Part shown: piece by piece, positions 10,927 to 22,464 of the stretch | Numbering within the stretch: position 1 is the first letter of the stretch | Layout of the letters: each line of letters opens with the position of its first letter | NCBI GenBank assembly: GCA_019722365.1 | Contig: JADFUC010001910.1 | Location: forward strand, 62,001 to 126,000 | Source: Lithospermum erythrorhizon | Lineage: Eukaryota > Streptophyta > Magnoliopsida > Boraginales > Boraginaceae | Length of the DNA stretch: 64,000 nt | Reading direction: 5' to 3' | Notes under the pieces: model-generated | What the model was told of the DNA's origin: nothing | The model's database searches: none | What the model saw: the letters and a program-made list of their open reading frames with translations, nothing else | Translations under genes and position numbers: made by a program

Positions 10927-13900
10927 AGGGCTGGAGTTAAGCGAGAGTGATATCACCAGGGTAGGCGTGGCAAGCGAAGTGGGCGGACTGACACCGTCAG
11001 ATTAAGAGCCAGGGCCTTGAGCAGTAAAATGTCATGTCAGCCCGGCAGTGGAAACTGCTTAGTGTCTTAGAATCACGAGCAGCCTGTAGGAGAATCTCAG
11101 GTATCTCCATTGATAGCCTTGGCCCAACTAGTGTGCCGCGGCTCAAATCTTTGCTGGGTCCATGAGCCAGGGCGTCCAGGTTGGTGATGTGAATCCGATT
11201 CGAGAAAGAATAGTTTATCAGCGTCATGAAGTCGCTATATTCTATTTATATTCTGAATAAAAGCAAACAGCCTTGTCGCTGAAACCCATAAATATCTATT
11301 GAAATCCAACAAAATCATAAGCAGACTTCAAACATCGAGGCAACGGTTTTAGCATTCAATAGAATAAAACATACCATAAACATTAAAGCTAGCAAAGTTC
11401 ATCCATCTATAAAACAAAATAAACTAAGGTTAGATTTTATAAAAGAAATAAAAACATAGAGACATTATTCTTAAATACATGTCTTGAGGGATTTGGGTGT
11501 GAAGATGGTGACTTGGATACCTACGGATACGCGTCATATATCACGTTTCAATTCAGGTTACCGCGACGATCAACGGAATCCAAGCGATCTTGATCCTCGC
11601 GTTCAAGTTGCATATTTTCCAACCTACGCATTTCAATATTCAATAAAATAATGATGGTGTATATAATTTAATCAATATAGAATACATTGCATTAGTACGC
11701 TGTATATCCATGACATCTAAAAGCTTGGTCACTCGGGGAGGACTCTGATCATGGTCACGGGACGGGCCGAGATGACGAAATGGCCGCTACGCTGGGACCT
11801 CGAATCACGGGGGAGCGGACCTCTCCGGAGGATTCGGCGTCCGTCCTTGTGGAGGTTGTGGTCTTGTCTGACAGATTTTGTTCACGAAATTTCTTCATGA
11901 CAGGGCTCGAACAATTCATACTTCCATTTTGACCCTGCTTCATCTTTCCACTAATATATTTCTTGGTTTGGTCAAGCATTTGCTCCCAATCTTTGTGTTG
12001 AACTCACAAATTCGGACATTTCGTATTCACATTCACCCCTCATTTACCAAGAAATTGGATATCTGACATACCATACGGCAAGAGCATTTTCACACTCATC
12101 CATATTTTAATAATCAATCTAGGTAAGTTGATCTTCTACTCAATAAAGAATATGTGACTAAGGTATGAATGACAACAGCGGTGTCGTTGCTTTTAGAAGA
12201 CATCAAAATATCTTTACAATCTTAAAAGCTAGCTTTGTTGACCCGATCGTCGTATGCCTCGAAGCTTTTTAATAAAACAATCCATTCTCGTTGTTAAAAT
12301 AACTAATTACTTAAATGCAGGTAAATGGACGAATTTAAACTCAAATTTCTAAGGCCATTCGAGGAAAAGTGGTCATTATAATCCTCAATTCCAAATTCTT
12401 GGTATTATAGCAAAGGGAATCTAGAATGCCTTTTACCGTAGACATACGAAATAATTGAATCGTTTGCGTCGACATATACGTATAAAATTCTACAACTAAT
12501 TCCGAATTGCATTATCTGATTAAACTTATGATTGACCGTCCATGAAATTCAAACTGACAATAGCATTTGTACCTTCAAGTTGCTTTTCGCCAAACGCCAC
12601 ATACCGGTTGGATGGTTTCTTCATAAACTTGTTGAGCCGGAGGGTTCTAATGTGGTGATTGGCGGTGGGGGAGGCGGGGAGACTCCTCCTCCTTTCTTGC
12701 TCACTTTCCACTTCTTAACTTCTCTCGCCTTGTTGTGATACGTTTAACCGTTGTGAATAATTGAGACAATTAGCAAATTAAAAAATGTGAAAAATGTGTT
12801 CTTTAAGTGTTGTAGAACACTTTGTACATAAATTTAGAAAAGATGAAGATTTACATAGTAGAAGTAGAGAGAAAATATGAAATTTTGGTGTTGGAATCGT
12901 TCTGATTGAGAAAATGAAGAACAATTGAGGTTTGGAGCAATTTATAAGATGCGAAATGGCGATTAAGCGGATGTCCGTTCGGTTATCGGACGTCGCTTAA
13001 ATTCTTATCTCTTATTTCTGCATGCGGACGTCCGTTTCATTTGCTCCGGACGTCCGTTTCAATATTAATATAATTAAGCGGTCTCCGTTCCGGTTGCTCG
13101 GATGTCAGCTTAAGAATTAAGTCGCCCGACTCTGCATGCGGACATCCGTTCCCAGTCAGGCGTCGGTTGAAGTATATGTAAAGGACATCGTTGAAGTATA
13201 GAGGGCGTCAGTTGGAAGTATAGAAGACGTCAGTTCGAAGATATAGAGGGCGTTCGTTTTATTATTTATTAGAAAACTTTTATAATAAGATAATCATAAA
13301 ATATGAAATGAAAATATAAACTTATTTTTTATGAAGCCGTTCACATTTATAATCGATGCGGGCGAGTTTGCGTAATCAACAATAAATTAAAAGAAGTACA
13401 AGTTCATTCTTGATCGCTTCGTCTTACGAGATAGAGGCAAATCATTGTTGTTATCTTCTTAACTTTCGTTCGCTTCCTATTTCATGCATTTGATTAATGC
13501 TTGTTCGATGTCTTGAAGTCATCAAACATATGTCTTTTTGGTGCAATTCCATAGTGCATCTTTATCTTGCATTCTTTTTCTGGCCGTCCGATCCTTGATT
13601 GCCACATAAAACTTCTATTGCATTAGAGTAGTGCTTGACGCCCATTTGTATATTGAAGTTTTGCCATTACTAATCTGGACTCACTAGCTATAAGTAGACA
13701 TAGGAATTACAAAAATTTCCTTAGCCATTTTACTCGATATAAGGAAAAATACCTTCGCTTTCACTTGATTTGAGAGCATCGGTGGATTTTCATGATTATG
13801 CGTGCTCATGTCAAAATTGTTTTCAAGTATTAGTCGGCTTATTTAGAATCTTGAGATGGGTAAAGTATATGAAGCAAATTTTTCACTCATGGCTTTTTAG

Positions 13901-14373
13901 GTGATTACTCCTTTACTTTAGAAGATAATGACAATCCATGAAGTAATTACCCATTTGCACACTTTAATACTTGGAGAATGTTTTTAAAAATTTGGAATAC
14001 ATGTTGTATAAATATGCTTCAATTTGTGTTTTTAATATGCATTCTTAGAAATTAATAAAATAAACTAGGATTGAAGGCTCAAACATTCGTAAAATAAATA
14101 CATAAAATGCGAAGAATATATCTAGTTTAATGGTTGGACACGTTGTGCACCGATAGCATATACGCTTTGTACCGGGCGTCGGTTTAATTTAGCGGACGTC
14201 ATTCACGTTAGCAAGGCATTACTTGAGCGTGTGCGAGCGATTCGGCGTCATAGAATCCCGTAGCGAGCATTGTCTTAGGGGCCGAGCGTTTTCTTTAAAC
14301 CGGCCGCTTTAATTTAGTAAGGTGGTAGGCCCAGACGGTGATGAGCTGCTTGAGCAATTTAGCAGTGCAGAGC
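10927..14373. mobile_element. 3.4 kb insertion splitting GH79 exon 5, probably LTR-retroelement derived
   Basis: The sequence between the two halves of one GH79 exon has no similarity to the gene. It holds a cluster of GGACGTCC-like palindromes (12960-13260), a second patch with CGGGCGTCGG and GCGGACGTC (14190-14240), a TATA-like TTTATAAGATGCG at about 12941, and unclassified short frames at 10997-11227, 11755-11979 and 12526-12711 (minus). The palindromes resemble those of some SIRE-type copia LTRs. No pol motif was found, so the class is inferred. Ends and TSD are not resolved: 10926 on the left, between about 14325 and 14390 on the right. Confidence 0.5.
12960..13260. repeat. cluster of GGACGTCC palindromes
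   Basis: The palindromic nonamer GGACGTCCG occurs at 13026-13034 and 13048-13056, with variants GGATGTCCG at 12969, CGGACGTCG at 12987 and GGACATCCG at 13140. GGACGTC/GCGTC(A/G)GTT-like units continue to about 13260. The spacing is irregular, about 20-90 bp. Clustered palindromes fit an LTR U3 region. Confidence 0.7.
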
Positions 14374-15095
14374 ATTGCTGCCACGTCTAACGGGAGGTTC
14401 TTTGATCCAAGCTGGTTTAAAGAATTCATAGATAAGACCAACTCCTCACTAGATGCGGTCTCTCATCATATATATAATCTTGGCCCAGGTAAATAAGTAA
14501 CTAGATAGAGACGAAGCTCAACTAAAAGTAATGTAATATGCAGAACTCTGCAATATGTTACATGCATCTAATATCTCATGCAGGGAGTTGATGAACACCT
14601 TGTTCAAAAAATTCTTGATCCATCGTATCTTGATGGAGAGGCCGACACATTTAATAATCTTGAAAGTATTATAAAGAGTTATGGAAGTACAACAGATTCT
14701 TGGGTTGGTGAAGCTGGAGGTACCTAGAACAGTCGCCGCAACCATGTAACTAATGCTTTTGTCTTTAGTTTCTCGTATTCCAATATCTTATTTCAGTTCA
14801 ATTTATCACTCTGAATTTTGCATTCTCCTTGCCTGTAATCTTGCAATCCTAAGTTTATTAGGTATTTAGATCAACTTGGCATGGCAGGAACTTATGACAC
14901 AAAGACCTATTGTAGACAAACATTCATTGGGGGAAACTATGTTTTACTAAATACTACCACCTCTGCAAATCAAATTATGAATACTAAATGAATTCCTACC
15001 CAAACCATTAATCTTGAGCATCTTGCTGATGTGCTAGCATTTGAACTCCTTTCCAGCGATCTTCTTTGGCACTGATTGATGGGGAGGAATGTTTT
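14374..15095 (+). pseudogene. heparanase-like GH79 glycosidase, 3' exons (pseudogene)
   Basis: The gene resumes with GRFFDPSWFKEFIDKT and HHIYNLGPG. Splicing is at 14488|14584. Exon 6 (14584 to about 14772) reads VDEHLVQKILDPSYLDGEAD and WVGEAGG, whose Glu is the expected GH79 nucleophile, then VTNAFVFSF. Exon 7 (from 14862) reads YLDQLGMAGTYDTKTYCRQ and GGNYVLLNTTT. A last piece (from about 15057) reads LLWH-stop-LMGR. Two nonsense codons are visible: TAG at 14725-14727 and TGA at 15073-15075, the latter in place of an expected CGA Arg codon. These exons keep their frame better than the 5' ones. Both catalytic Glu residues of the family are present in the two halves. The C-terminal tail is lost at the copia boundary. 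Confidence 0.85.
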
Positions 15096-15109
15096 TTGAA
15101 GAATGGAAT

Positions 15110-16094
15110 TCGATTAAAACCTTTTTTTGAAGATAACAAATTGTTTAAACGAACTAATTCCACTATCAAGTGAACTTGTGATTAGGTTTCATCTTTAAGA
15201 AGTTCAAGTGCTTAAAGTGTTGATCGGGATGTTCGTAGACTCAAGATCGAGTCAACCAAACGTCGAATTAAACGAGGAGCTCGTGGTCTTATATTTGTTA
15301 TAGGCGTTTGTAAGGAAACTCTACACTTTAAGATAGATAGTTGTTTTTCGCATATGTTGTTTTTCGTATGAGAGTAATAACTTTTGAGGGTTTAATCTTG
15401 ACTGGTTTTAAAATACATAGTTACACTCCCCAAGTATCGATTGATTCATTGTTAAAGGCTCGTCTGAATGGCGTGTGTCGTTTCGTTTGAGTGGGTAGGT
15501 CGATCCTTATTTTGGAGAAAGAAAGCTGGACAATCGAGACCCCATCGAGAGGGCATGATCTCGGTAAGGTCTCGATGATCGAGACCTGGACCTCTTGATA
15601 AGGGTCCTTCCAGAGTGCACATATAGCCGTTGATCTGTTTCATCGGTGAGACCCGTGAATTAACTGATGGGGTCTCGATACATGGACATTTTTAGGCTAT
15701 TTTTAGAGCACTATATAAGCTTTTTTCTATTTTTAAAACCCTACCTTTTTACACTCTTTTGACATTAATCTTCTCTTACAAATTCAAAAAGGTAAAAATA
15801 AAAGCTACTCGCACTTAATCTTTATCATCTTTAGTAAGAATGTTTTCCTTAGTTATTAATGATTATTGTAATCTTTATTCAATATTGTGATTGGTTGGAA
15901 AATTCTTGTGTGGTGTATAGAGGGTTCTTTATTCTTGGTTTAGATGAAAGTAGAGTGAAATCGTCAAGGTAAGTCTTGGGTTCTAGTCTTGGTTGATTAG
16001 GTGTTGAAATCCTTAGCTTGAAGCTTGGGTCACTTGGTTGTAGGCTAGGTGTCTGATAATAGTCTTGAGAGAGAAGTTGTTTGCGTATAATCAA
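15110..16094 (+). repeat. LTR and leader of a SIRE/Maximus-like copia element
   Basis: A promoter-like CTATATAAGC lies at 15711-15720. Upstream is a perfect 9-bp inverted repeat with a one-base centre, GGTCTCGATGATCGAGACC, at 15568-15586, with further GAGACC/GGTCTCGAT copies to 15680. The sequence then joins an RT fragment at about 16095, so gag, protease, integrase and the start of RT are missing. The exact LTR ends are not determined. Confidence 0.55.
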
Positions 16095-17205
16095 ACAATT
16101 CTTCAAGACGACTAGATAAAGCCCTTTACGGATTAAAACAAGCACCTAGAGCTTGGTATGAAAGGTTAAACACACATTTAGTTGTCAATGGTTTTAAGAA
16201 GGGAAATCTCGATTCCACGCTTTTCCTTAAAACCAAGGGCAAACATCTTATAGTAGTTCAAATATACGTTGATGATATTATTTTCGGTTCTACTAATGAT
16301 TTGTTGTGTGAGGAATTCGCAAATGATGACAAGTGAGTTCGAGATGAGCATGATGGGGAGTTAGACTTAACTGCCGGACTCGAAGTGAAGCAAATGGATG
16401 ATGAGATTTTCATTTCTCAAAAAGCAAGTTCATAAAAGGGCTCAAAAAAGAGATTTGACATGGAGGATGCAAAGGTGATTGGAGACTCACCATGTCTCTA
16501 CATCGGCTAAACTTGACAAGGATGGGCAAGGTAAAAGCGTCCCGATGAGGCAAAATATCGAGGTATGATTGGTAGTCTTGTTTATTTTACCACTGACTAG
16601 ACTGATATTATGTTTGCCGTGTGTTTATGTGCTCTTTTTCAAGCCTGTCCCAAAGTCTCATCTTAAAACGGTTAAAGAATCCTTAGGTATGTGAAAGGAA
16701 GGCATTGACTATGGCCTTTAAAGTATCCAATGAAAGCGAGAACTTTGACCTTGTGGGGTATTCGGATGCAGTTTGCGAGAGTGCGCACTTGATAGGAGCT
16801 TGCTAGCGAGGATGTTTCATTTCATTGGACATAGCCTTACCTCATGGTCAAGTGAAGCAACATAGTCCTTGGCGTTATCAAGCTACGGAGGCCGAGTATG
16901 TATGTTGGGGTATGCTTTACTCGAAGTGCTTTTGGATGAAACAACATTGGAGGACTTTGGGATCAGTATAATCCAATGCGGTGTTATGTGACAAGCATGA
17001 GGTACCCCAACGTGCAAGAATGCAGTGCGACACTCACAGGACCAAGCACGTAGAATCATTAAATGTTTCATCCGGGATCATGTGCAAAAAGGGAACATTG
17101 ATCTTCAGTTCGTGGGGACAAATGATCGACTTGCCGACCATCTTCACCATTACCGCTATCAGGATCAATTGCTTAGCGTTAGGTGTGAAATTTGAGGATG
17201 CTTGA
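16095..17205 (+). pseudogene. Ty1/copia reverse transcriptase and RNase H (SIRE/Maximus-like)
   Basis: The frame opens with LDKALYGLKQAPRAWYERLN and continues to IYVDDIIFGSTND at about 16265-16305, with the catalytic YVDD intact. It then shifts several times through RNase H: SLTSWSS at about 16833, AEYV at about 16893, DFGIS at about 16956, HFIRDHVQKGNI-like at 17065-17105, and VGTNDRLAD at about 17115. This is the C-terminal half of copia pol. Motif wording fits the SIRE/Maximus lineage. It is truncated at its 5' side by an internal deletion and broken by at least five indels. Confidence 0.85.
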
Positions 17206-17700
17206 TCTTTCTAGCATGTGATTATGTCTTCTTATGTCTTTTATGCCATACTTTATGCGTTTGAGTTATATGCATGCTATGTGTTTACTTAATGTCAAAA
17301 GCATGCTTTTATGTGTATCATATTGGGATGATAAGCCAAATGATAAAATTGTCCATTTGCGGTTAGTTGTATTGACGGTTGTTGTGGATGTTGGTGAAGT
17401 GTGGTGGACTGTGGTTGTGAATCGAGGAAGAATGTGTTTGTTTTTATGTGGTTTTGGGATGTTGGGAGTACTTTTTGAAGGTTGGAACTGTTGGATGTGT
17501 GTCGGGTTGTTTCGATGGTTGGTTCGGGGTTGTTCGAAGCTGGTTTAGTAAAATCAGACCCGCGGGTCGATGGCGTGGAAATAAAATTATTTAATATTTA
17601 CCGTGAGACCTCAAGTACTCTCGATGAGGTCTCGATCTTGAGAAAAATACCTCGATGCAGCAGTACCCGAGACCCCCCTCTCATTAGAGGTCACCGATGT
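17206..17700 (+). other. spacer between copia pol and env-like frame, with inverted GAGACCTC repeat
   Basis: After pol comes a G/T-rich spacer. At 17605-17633 an inverted repeat GAGACCTC / GAGGTCTC encloses 13 bp. Related GAGACC and GGTCTCGAT motifs also occur in the LTR at 15568-15680, so this may be the start of the 3' LTR or a second promoter block. Confidence 0.45.
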
Positions 17701-18600
17701 CGGAGTCTAATATATACCCCTTCAATCGATTTTTTTGCCATTCTTCACCAAAAATTCAAAACTTCCAAAATTCAAAACTCCAAGAACCAATAAACCCCAA
17801 AACCGCCCTTGCGCCCACTCTGCATCCAAAATTCACCAAAAATTCCTTATTTTCACTCAAAAATCACCAAATTACAACTACTTGACACATCACGCTCCAA
17901 ACTTCCTACTTCAAATCACAATCCAAATGAGGCAAAACTTTTCCCGTCTAGCAAAAGAGGAAAAGCCCGAAACTTCAAACCTCAGGCAAGTTATAATTTT
18001 TGAAGGGGAGAGTTCTTCTAACCCTAGACCAAGTGTCAGTCGCAATGTATTGCCGGCAAGGGGTGGTAAAAGCGGAAGAGAGGGGAAGCCGAATATTTTT
18101 ATGGTTATTGAAATGCGATGGTATGGATTTGGAGGGTATCACGATTCACAGGATCTTGTCAAGATACAATAATGGGAGAAATTTTCGGGTAAGTTCTACG
18201 ATATTTTTTCGGATTGGGTTTACTTGTTCTATGAGCATGTTATTATTTCAACACCAAATAGCAATAATCTTAGTCTTAAGTTGGAATATAATGGTCGCAC
18301 CTTGGAGTATAAGATGAGAAATTTTAAGGATGATTTCGGGTTGTCCTCTAATGGGTTTTGTACTTATGCGTATGAAGTGTGGCCTCCGGCGGATGAAATT
18401 GAGTCAGTTGCTCATGTGACCGAAATGTTGAATAATGGTCGTAGATTTAAGAATGGCTATAGGAAAAGTGGGGTAGTGATACGTTGCCATTTCTACATTT
18501 GTATACGGGGGAGGTGCGATTTGTCAATACGTGTGTTGTGAAGTCCTTAGTTTCTTTCAGTTATAGGAATATCTTTGGGAGAATTCGGAGATATGAAAGA
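17701..18600 (+). pseudogene. env-like extra frame downstream of copia pol, with its own TATA-like box
   Basis: TATATA at 17710-17716 is followed by an A/C-rich leader and an ATG at 17926, starting MRQNFSRLAKEEKPETS. The region to about 18540 keeps coding character in two or three frames, including LFYEHVIISTPNSNN and YEVWPPADEIESVAHVTEML. The latter resembles the plant 'putative transposon/env-like' proteins in the slot between pol and 3' LTR of SIRE-type elements. No membrane segment can be asserted because of the frame breaks. The function is unknown. Confidence 0.45.
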
Positions 18601-19480
18601 ATGAGTAGCTCGAGAATCAAACAAGACTTTAGCTTTTAACCCATAAATTCAGAGTACAATGCGCTCTGAGAATAAAAGCGGAAGCTTCATATTTGAGTAG
18701 CTACTTGAAATCTTGTGGCGCCCGGCTCTGCCTTCGGCTTCGTCAGCCAATCTGCCGCTCTGGGTATTCCCAATTTCGCGACCATCACTTGACCTCACAG
18801 GCGTCACTCTGCTCACGATATCCGCCCCCTCATGAAGCTATGCGATGATGAAGTACTTCGCACCACTCACTTTCTTGCGTAACAGAGGAATGATCCCTCA
18901 TGACTATGTCAGTAGTTGACAAGGTAACAAATCGTCTCACACTGTCCCGACAATCCGGTATCCTTATGACCAGTCGGGCCACAATGAAAACACACACAGC
19001 ACCACTCGGAACTCTAGAATGCCTCCACAGGCCCACAGTTGTGAGAGCGTTGTGCGAAATTTGTTGAATAACCCGGATGAACTACCGGTGCACTGAAATG
19101 GCTCTGACCCGAACGAGTCTATTGGACCACTCTCCTCTGAAATCTCGCACTAGAAGGTCCACTAGTACCAACTATCTCCACAGCCGGCCCTCTTTTGCTT
19201 GGCCGAGGGCTCGACGACTCCGTCTGACCTTATTATGACATTCTCGGCTCGCATGAAAACGGGTGAAGGTCAGCAATGATAGCCTGTGGCGGATCTCCCA
19301 TCTCATCTCGTCACGGAATCTGGTAATCTTCTGCTCCTCGGTCGGGTGTACAGTTGGAAGCAGGCGACATAACTCACTAAATCGCCTCTCGTACTCATCC
19401 AAACGAGATCGTCCACCCGAATCTCGTCTTCCAGGTAACAAAAGAATCAAACATACAAAGATAGTCGACTATGGCTCGAA
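18600..19480 (-). pseudogene. gypsy gag fragment
   Basis: The minus strand reads DEYERRFSELCRLLPTV, then PTEEQKITRFRDEMRWEIR and HRLSLLTFT at 19400-19270, a standard gypsy gag capsid segment. Toward 18990-18930 a zinc knuckle reads CVFHCG-like (as CVFIVA out of frame) followed by TGHKDT. It is truncated on the left at the copia env-like region, so pol is absent. Confidence 0.8.
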
Positions 19481-19499
19481 ATAGCTAGATTTGAAGATT

Positions 19500-19828
19500 A
19501 AAAAGCGTACCTTTGCTAATCGGAAGATTGAGAGCGAGATTTTTAGAGTTAGATTCACAAGAATTTCACCAGAAAAATCAAAATCGAGGGAAGGGGAAGG
19601 GATAGGATTTACGACACTACATGGGGATGGGGTTGGTGAGATTTGATGAAGATGAATAGTGGTTGGGATTGGTGGGATATTTATAGGATGATCACGAGTC
19701 AGTTTGGTTTGCGATTTTAAATTGGTCTCGATTTAACAAGCACTTGCTTCGAACCCGAATCAAATTTTTACCCTCGAATAATATTAAAATAATACTTATA
19801 TGGAACGGGTTATTCGTCCTTAACCACA
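19500..19828 (-). repeat. 5' LTR remnant of the same gypsy fragment
   Basis: On the minus strand it begins AATAACCCGTTCC and continues TATAAGTATTATTTTAAT, almost the same as the start of the LTR at 47879. A TATA-like CCTATAAATATCCCACC lies at 19690-19675, and a donor-like AAAG|GTACGC about 170 nt downstream at 19514-19505. Only about 330 bp remain of an LTR that is 2.3 kb or longer elsewhere, so most of it was deleted between leader and gag. Confidence 0.65.
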
Positions 19829-19829
19829 T

Positions 19830-21125
19830 AAGACGACAACTGCAAAAGCGTAAATGAAACGAGCCAAGAATTTTACAGTTGGGCACTTGCGTCAAAAGCA
19901 AGTGTCCAACATTCGTTGCCAAATAAACTCAAACTCTGCCTCTGAGTCCACATACCGAATTAATTGATTCAACATGCCGAAAACTATGAGTTAGCTTTAG
20001 ATCCCCAAGCAGCTTGGCATTTGGTTAATATGCGGGAACATAGGCGTGGAATACGCGAGGAGCAGCATCACTTGAGATAAATAGAAGGCGATTGCAGAAC
20101 TGATAAATCAACGTCTTCGGAAATTTATGATTCATGGATTTCAAGAATGATTCAAACAACCATTTGAAAGGTTTTCCGGTCTTTTCATGCATTAATTCAG
20201 CTCCTAAAATGGTCATGCACTTGTGGTGATTGAAACAAACAAAAATACCTACAGCAATGTATAAGTTATGCACAAAAAAAATCATAAGTAGAAACAACTA
20301 AAAGTATAACAACGATATATATAGCAAACTAAGAAATACCATTAAAAATTTATAAATGAGATTACAATGTACCTAGAGGCTGGCGTATCGTTGGTCGTAT
20401 GTGGTATCAGAAACTAACAAAGTCCACCAAACTCGGCATAATTCGAGAAATCATAACGGCGTATGCCCAAAAAAGCAGTTGGATCACGGCGTTAAACCAT
20501 CGAGTTTAATGTCAAGAAAAATCCACGGCTTCGAAATTGATTGATCTCTACGACTATTTATTCATTCACAATAGCGTCTTCGAAACATCTCCCGATGCGG
20601 CTTCTTGAACTAACATAATTCCCGAAATATCCTCAACCCGATTACCATAAGTGTGAAGCGAAAGCATCGTATGTCGACCTCATGAATATTCCATTTTTAC
20701 ATACATCGATCATAACCTTATCCCTCGGCTTAATCTCTACATATAGAGTATGCATAAGATATGAATTTTGCTCGAGATCTATAAAATCATGATTGTGGTT
20801 GTCTTCAGCTTTCGTAAATTCGTAACCTTTCTTAATCAATCTATCTTAAGCCTATCTTTGCCTACAACTAATCCGTATGTCGGCTCTCTTGCGGCGTTCA
20901 GTGAGGATCCTTCTTGATAAATTTCTCCCCTGCCTTGCTACATACCATATAAATGTAATGAATGTAGTCAGTTTCAGACCCTCTATGATTCTTCCGCACG
21001 TTACCAGCAAATCGTATACCAAAACCACGAGACTTCGTAGTTGGCATAAGCGATATCGCGTTATCATTTATAAAAACAAGGACTTCCGTGATTTCATTGC
21101 TCCAGTGCGTAGAAGCTTGCAATGA
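19830..21125 (-). pseudogene. FAR1/FHY3-type (MULE-derived) protein relic
   Basis: In order on the minus strand: a FAR1 DNA-binding-like stretch with GFGIRFAG and MVCSKAGEKFIKK (21030-20900), NHNHDF at about 20780 (the HNH part of the WRKY-GCM1-like finger), then the MULE transposase-like core IGIFVCFNHHKCMTILGAEL and FKWLFESFLKSM (20260-20140). FEFIWQRMLDTC lies near 19930. FAR1-related proteins are transcription factors domesticated from Mutator-like transposases. Frame breaks occur throughout, and the C-terminal part with the SWIM zinc finger is cut off by the gypsy LTR starting at 19828. It may be a gene relic or a transposase relic. Confidence 0.75.
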
Positions 21126-21129
21126 TATA

Positions 21130-22464
21130 GCTATATATCATAATGAACACATAAATGTCGACCCCCACGCATAAGACTTGTTGTCGTATTGGTGTATTTG
21201 AATACAATTTATATCGTAATACCGTTCCATGTTTGATGGTATGTTTTCATCTCGCTGATACCGTCGTAAATTCTACCCGAGGTATATATTAGGTTGATTG
21301 ACAACAACAAATAATGAAAATATATTCCATGACATTTAAAAATAGAACAAAAATTTGAGGATAGAAAAGTGATTTTAAAGCCATATAGAAAATAGATAAG
21401 TATAAATTAAACAACCAAATACTTTGATTGAAGAGAATTGCCGGAGTTGCATATTTCTTGATGATTGTAGAAAACTGAAAAAAAAAAAATATAAGTTGAA
21501 ACAAAATAATAAAAATGAGCAGAGAATTCATATTAATAGGAAACTAACGAGGAATTGAGAATAGGACTCGATTTAGGTGGCAGTTGAAAAATCACGGTAA
21601 GTTCATCTTGATTGCGATAACTTAATAACAATGTAAAACTTTTATTAGAAACATGAAACTATTCCAATCATTTTGAATAAAAACATACCTATCTGTTTCT
21701 CTTTATCCCATTCGAATTATTATAAGCGGCCAATTCAATTACATACTATTTTGTTGGTTCAAAAATAAAATTATGGAACAAATTATGGAGCCATTATAGA
21801 CAAATTTTGTTGTTAAACCAAAAGCAGAAAAGTAAAAAATTATGGAAGAAACTGGAAAATAAATAGAATAAGCAGACAAATTGAAATAAAAATTCGGAAA
21901 TCAAAAATGAGTACAAAATATGGAAGAATCTGTAAATAGAGAAAAATCTGCTTCCTAGTTAATGGAAATACCAAATATGTTCCCTTTCAATCACTAGCAT
22001 AGAATAAAAAAACAACATAATCAATAAATTCTAAGGCTGAGATTGAAGTTAGCATGGTGTTTACCAATTTTGTTAACCCTATAAGAAAATTCTCATAATA
22101 AGGTGGTTGAAGATATGAAAATTGTCTCATTTCCTTATTGATTGCTTTTTGACAATGTAATTTATTCCATCCCCTCTCTATCTTCAAGACATAAGCTAAG
22201 CAATCTATTGTGGTCCGTGACTGTGGACATTCTTGCAATTGTGTTGAGTTGGGGGCGATCATCTGCTATGGCATCGGATCATATATTTTTTTATTAATAT
22301 GTCAAATCTGTTATTTAGATTGAAATTTAGATTGTAGTTCTCACAAGAAATACATATTCCTAATCAATGGTAAGAAAAAAGTAACGAGTCCTTTCACTAC
22401 ATGACCATTTTATTTAAGGCCAACAACAAACCTAATCATAGATGTTATTGTAACTAAATTAAAA
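21130..22464. other. AT-rich intergenic sequence
   Basis: This is low-complexity AT-rich DNA downstream of the secreted-protein gene. A 91-codon minus-strand frame (21987-22262) has no recognisable motif, so I do not call it a gene. No repeat unit is evident. Confidence 0.6.

Noticed and set aside
17735..18172. 145-codon plus-strand frame as a separate gene
   Set aside because: Its first part is an A/C-rich leader downstream of a TATA-like box. The coding-like part belongs to the env-like frame starting at 17926.
21987..22262. 91-codon minus-strand frame near the secreted-protein gene
   Set aside because: It has several Cys and a mixed composition but no signal peptide, no family motif and no promoter. 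An AT-rich background can give such a frame by chance.
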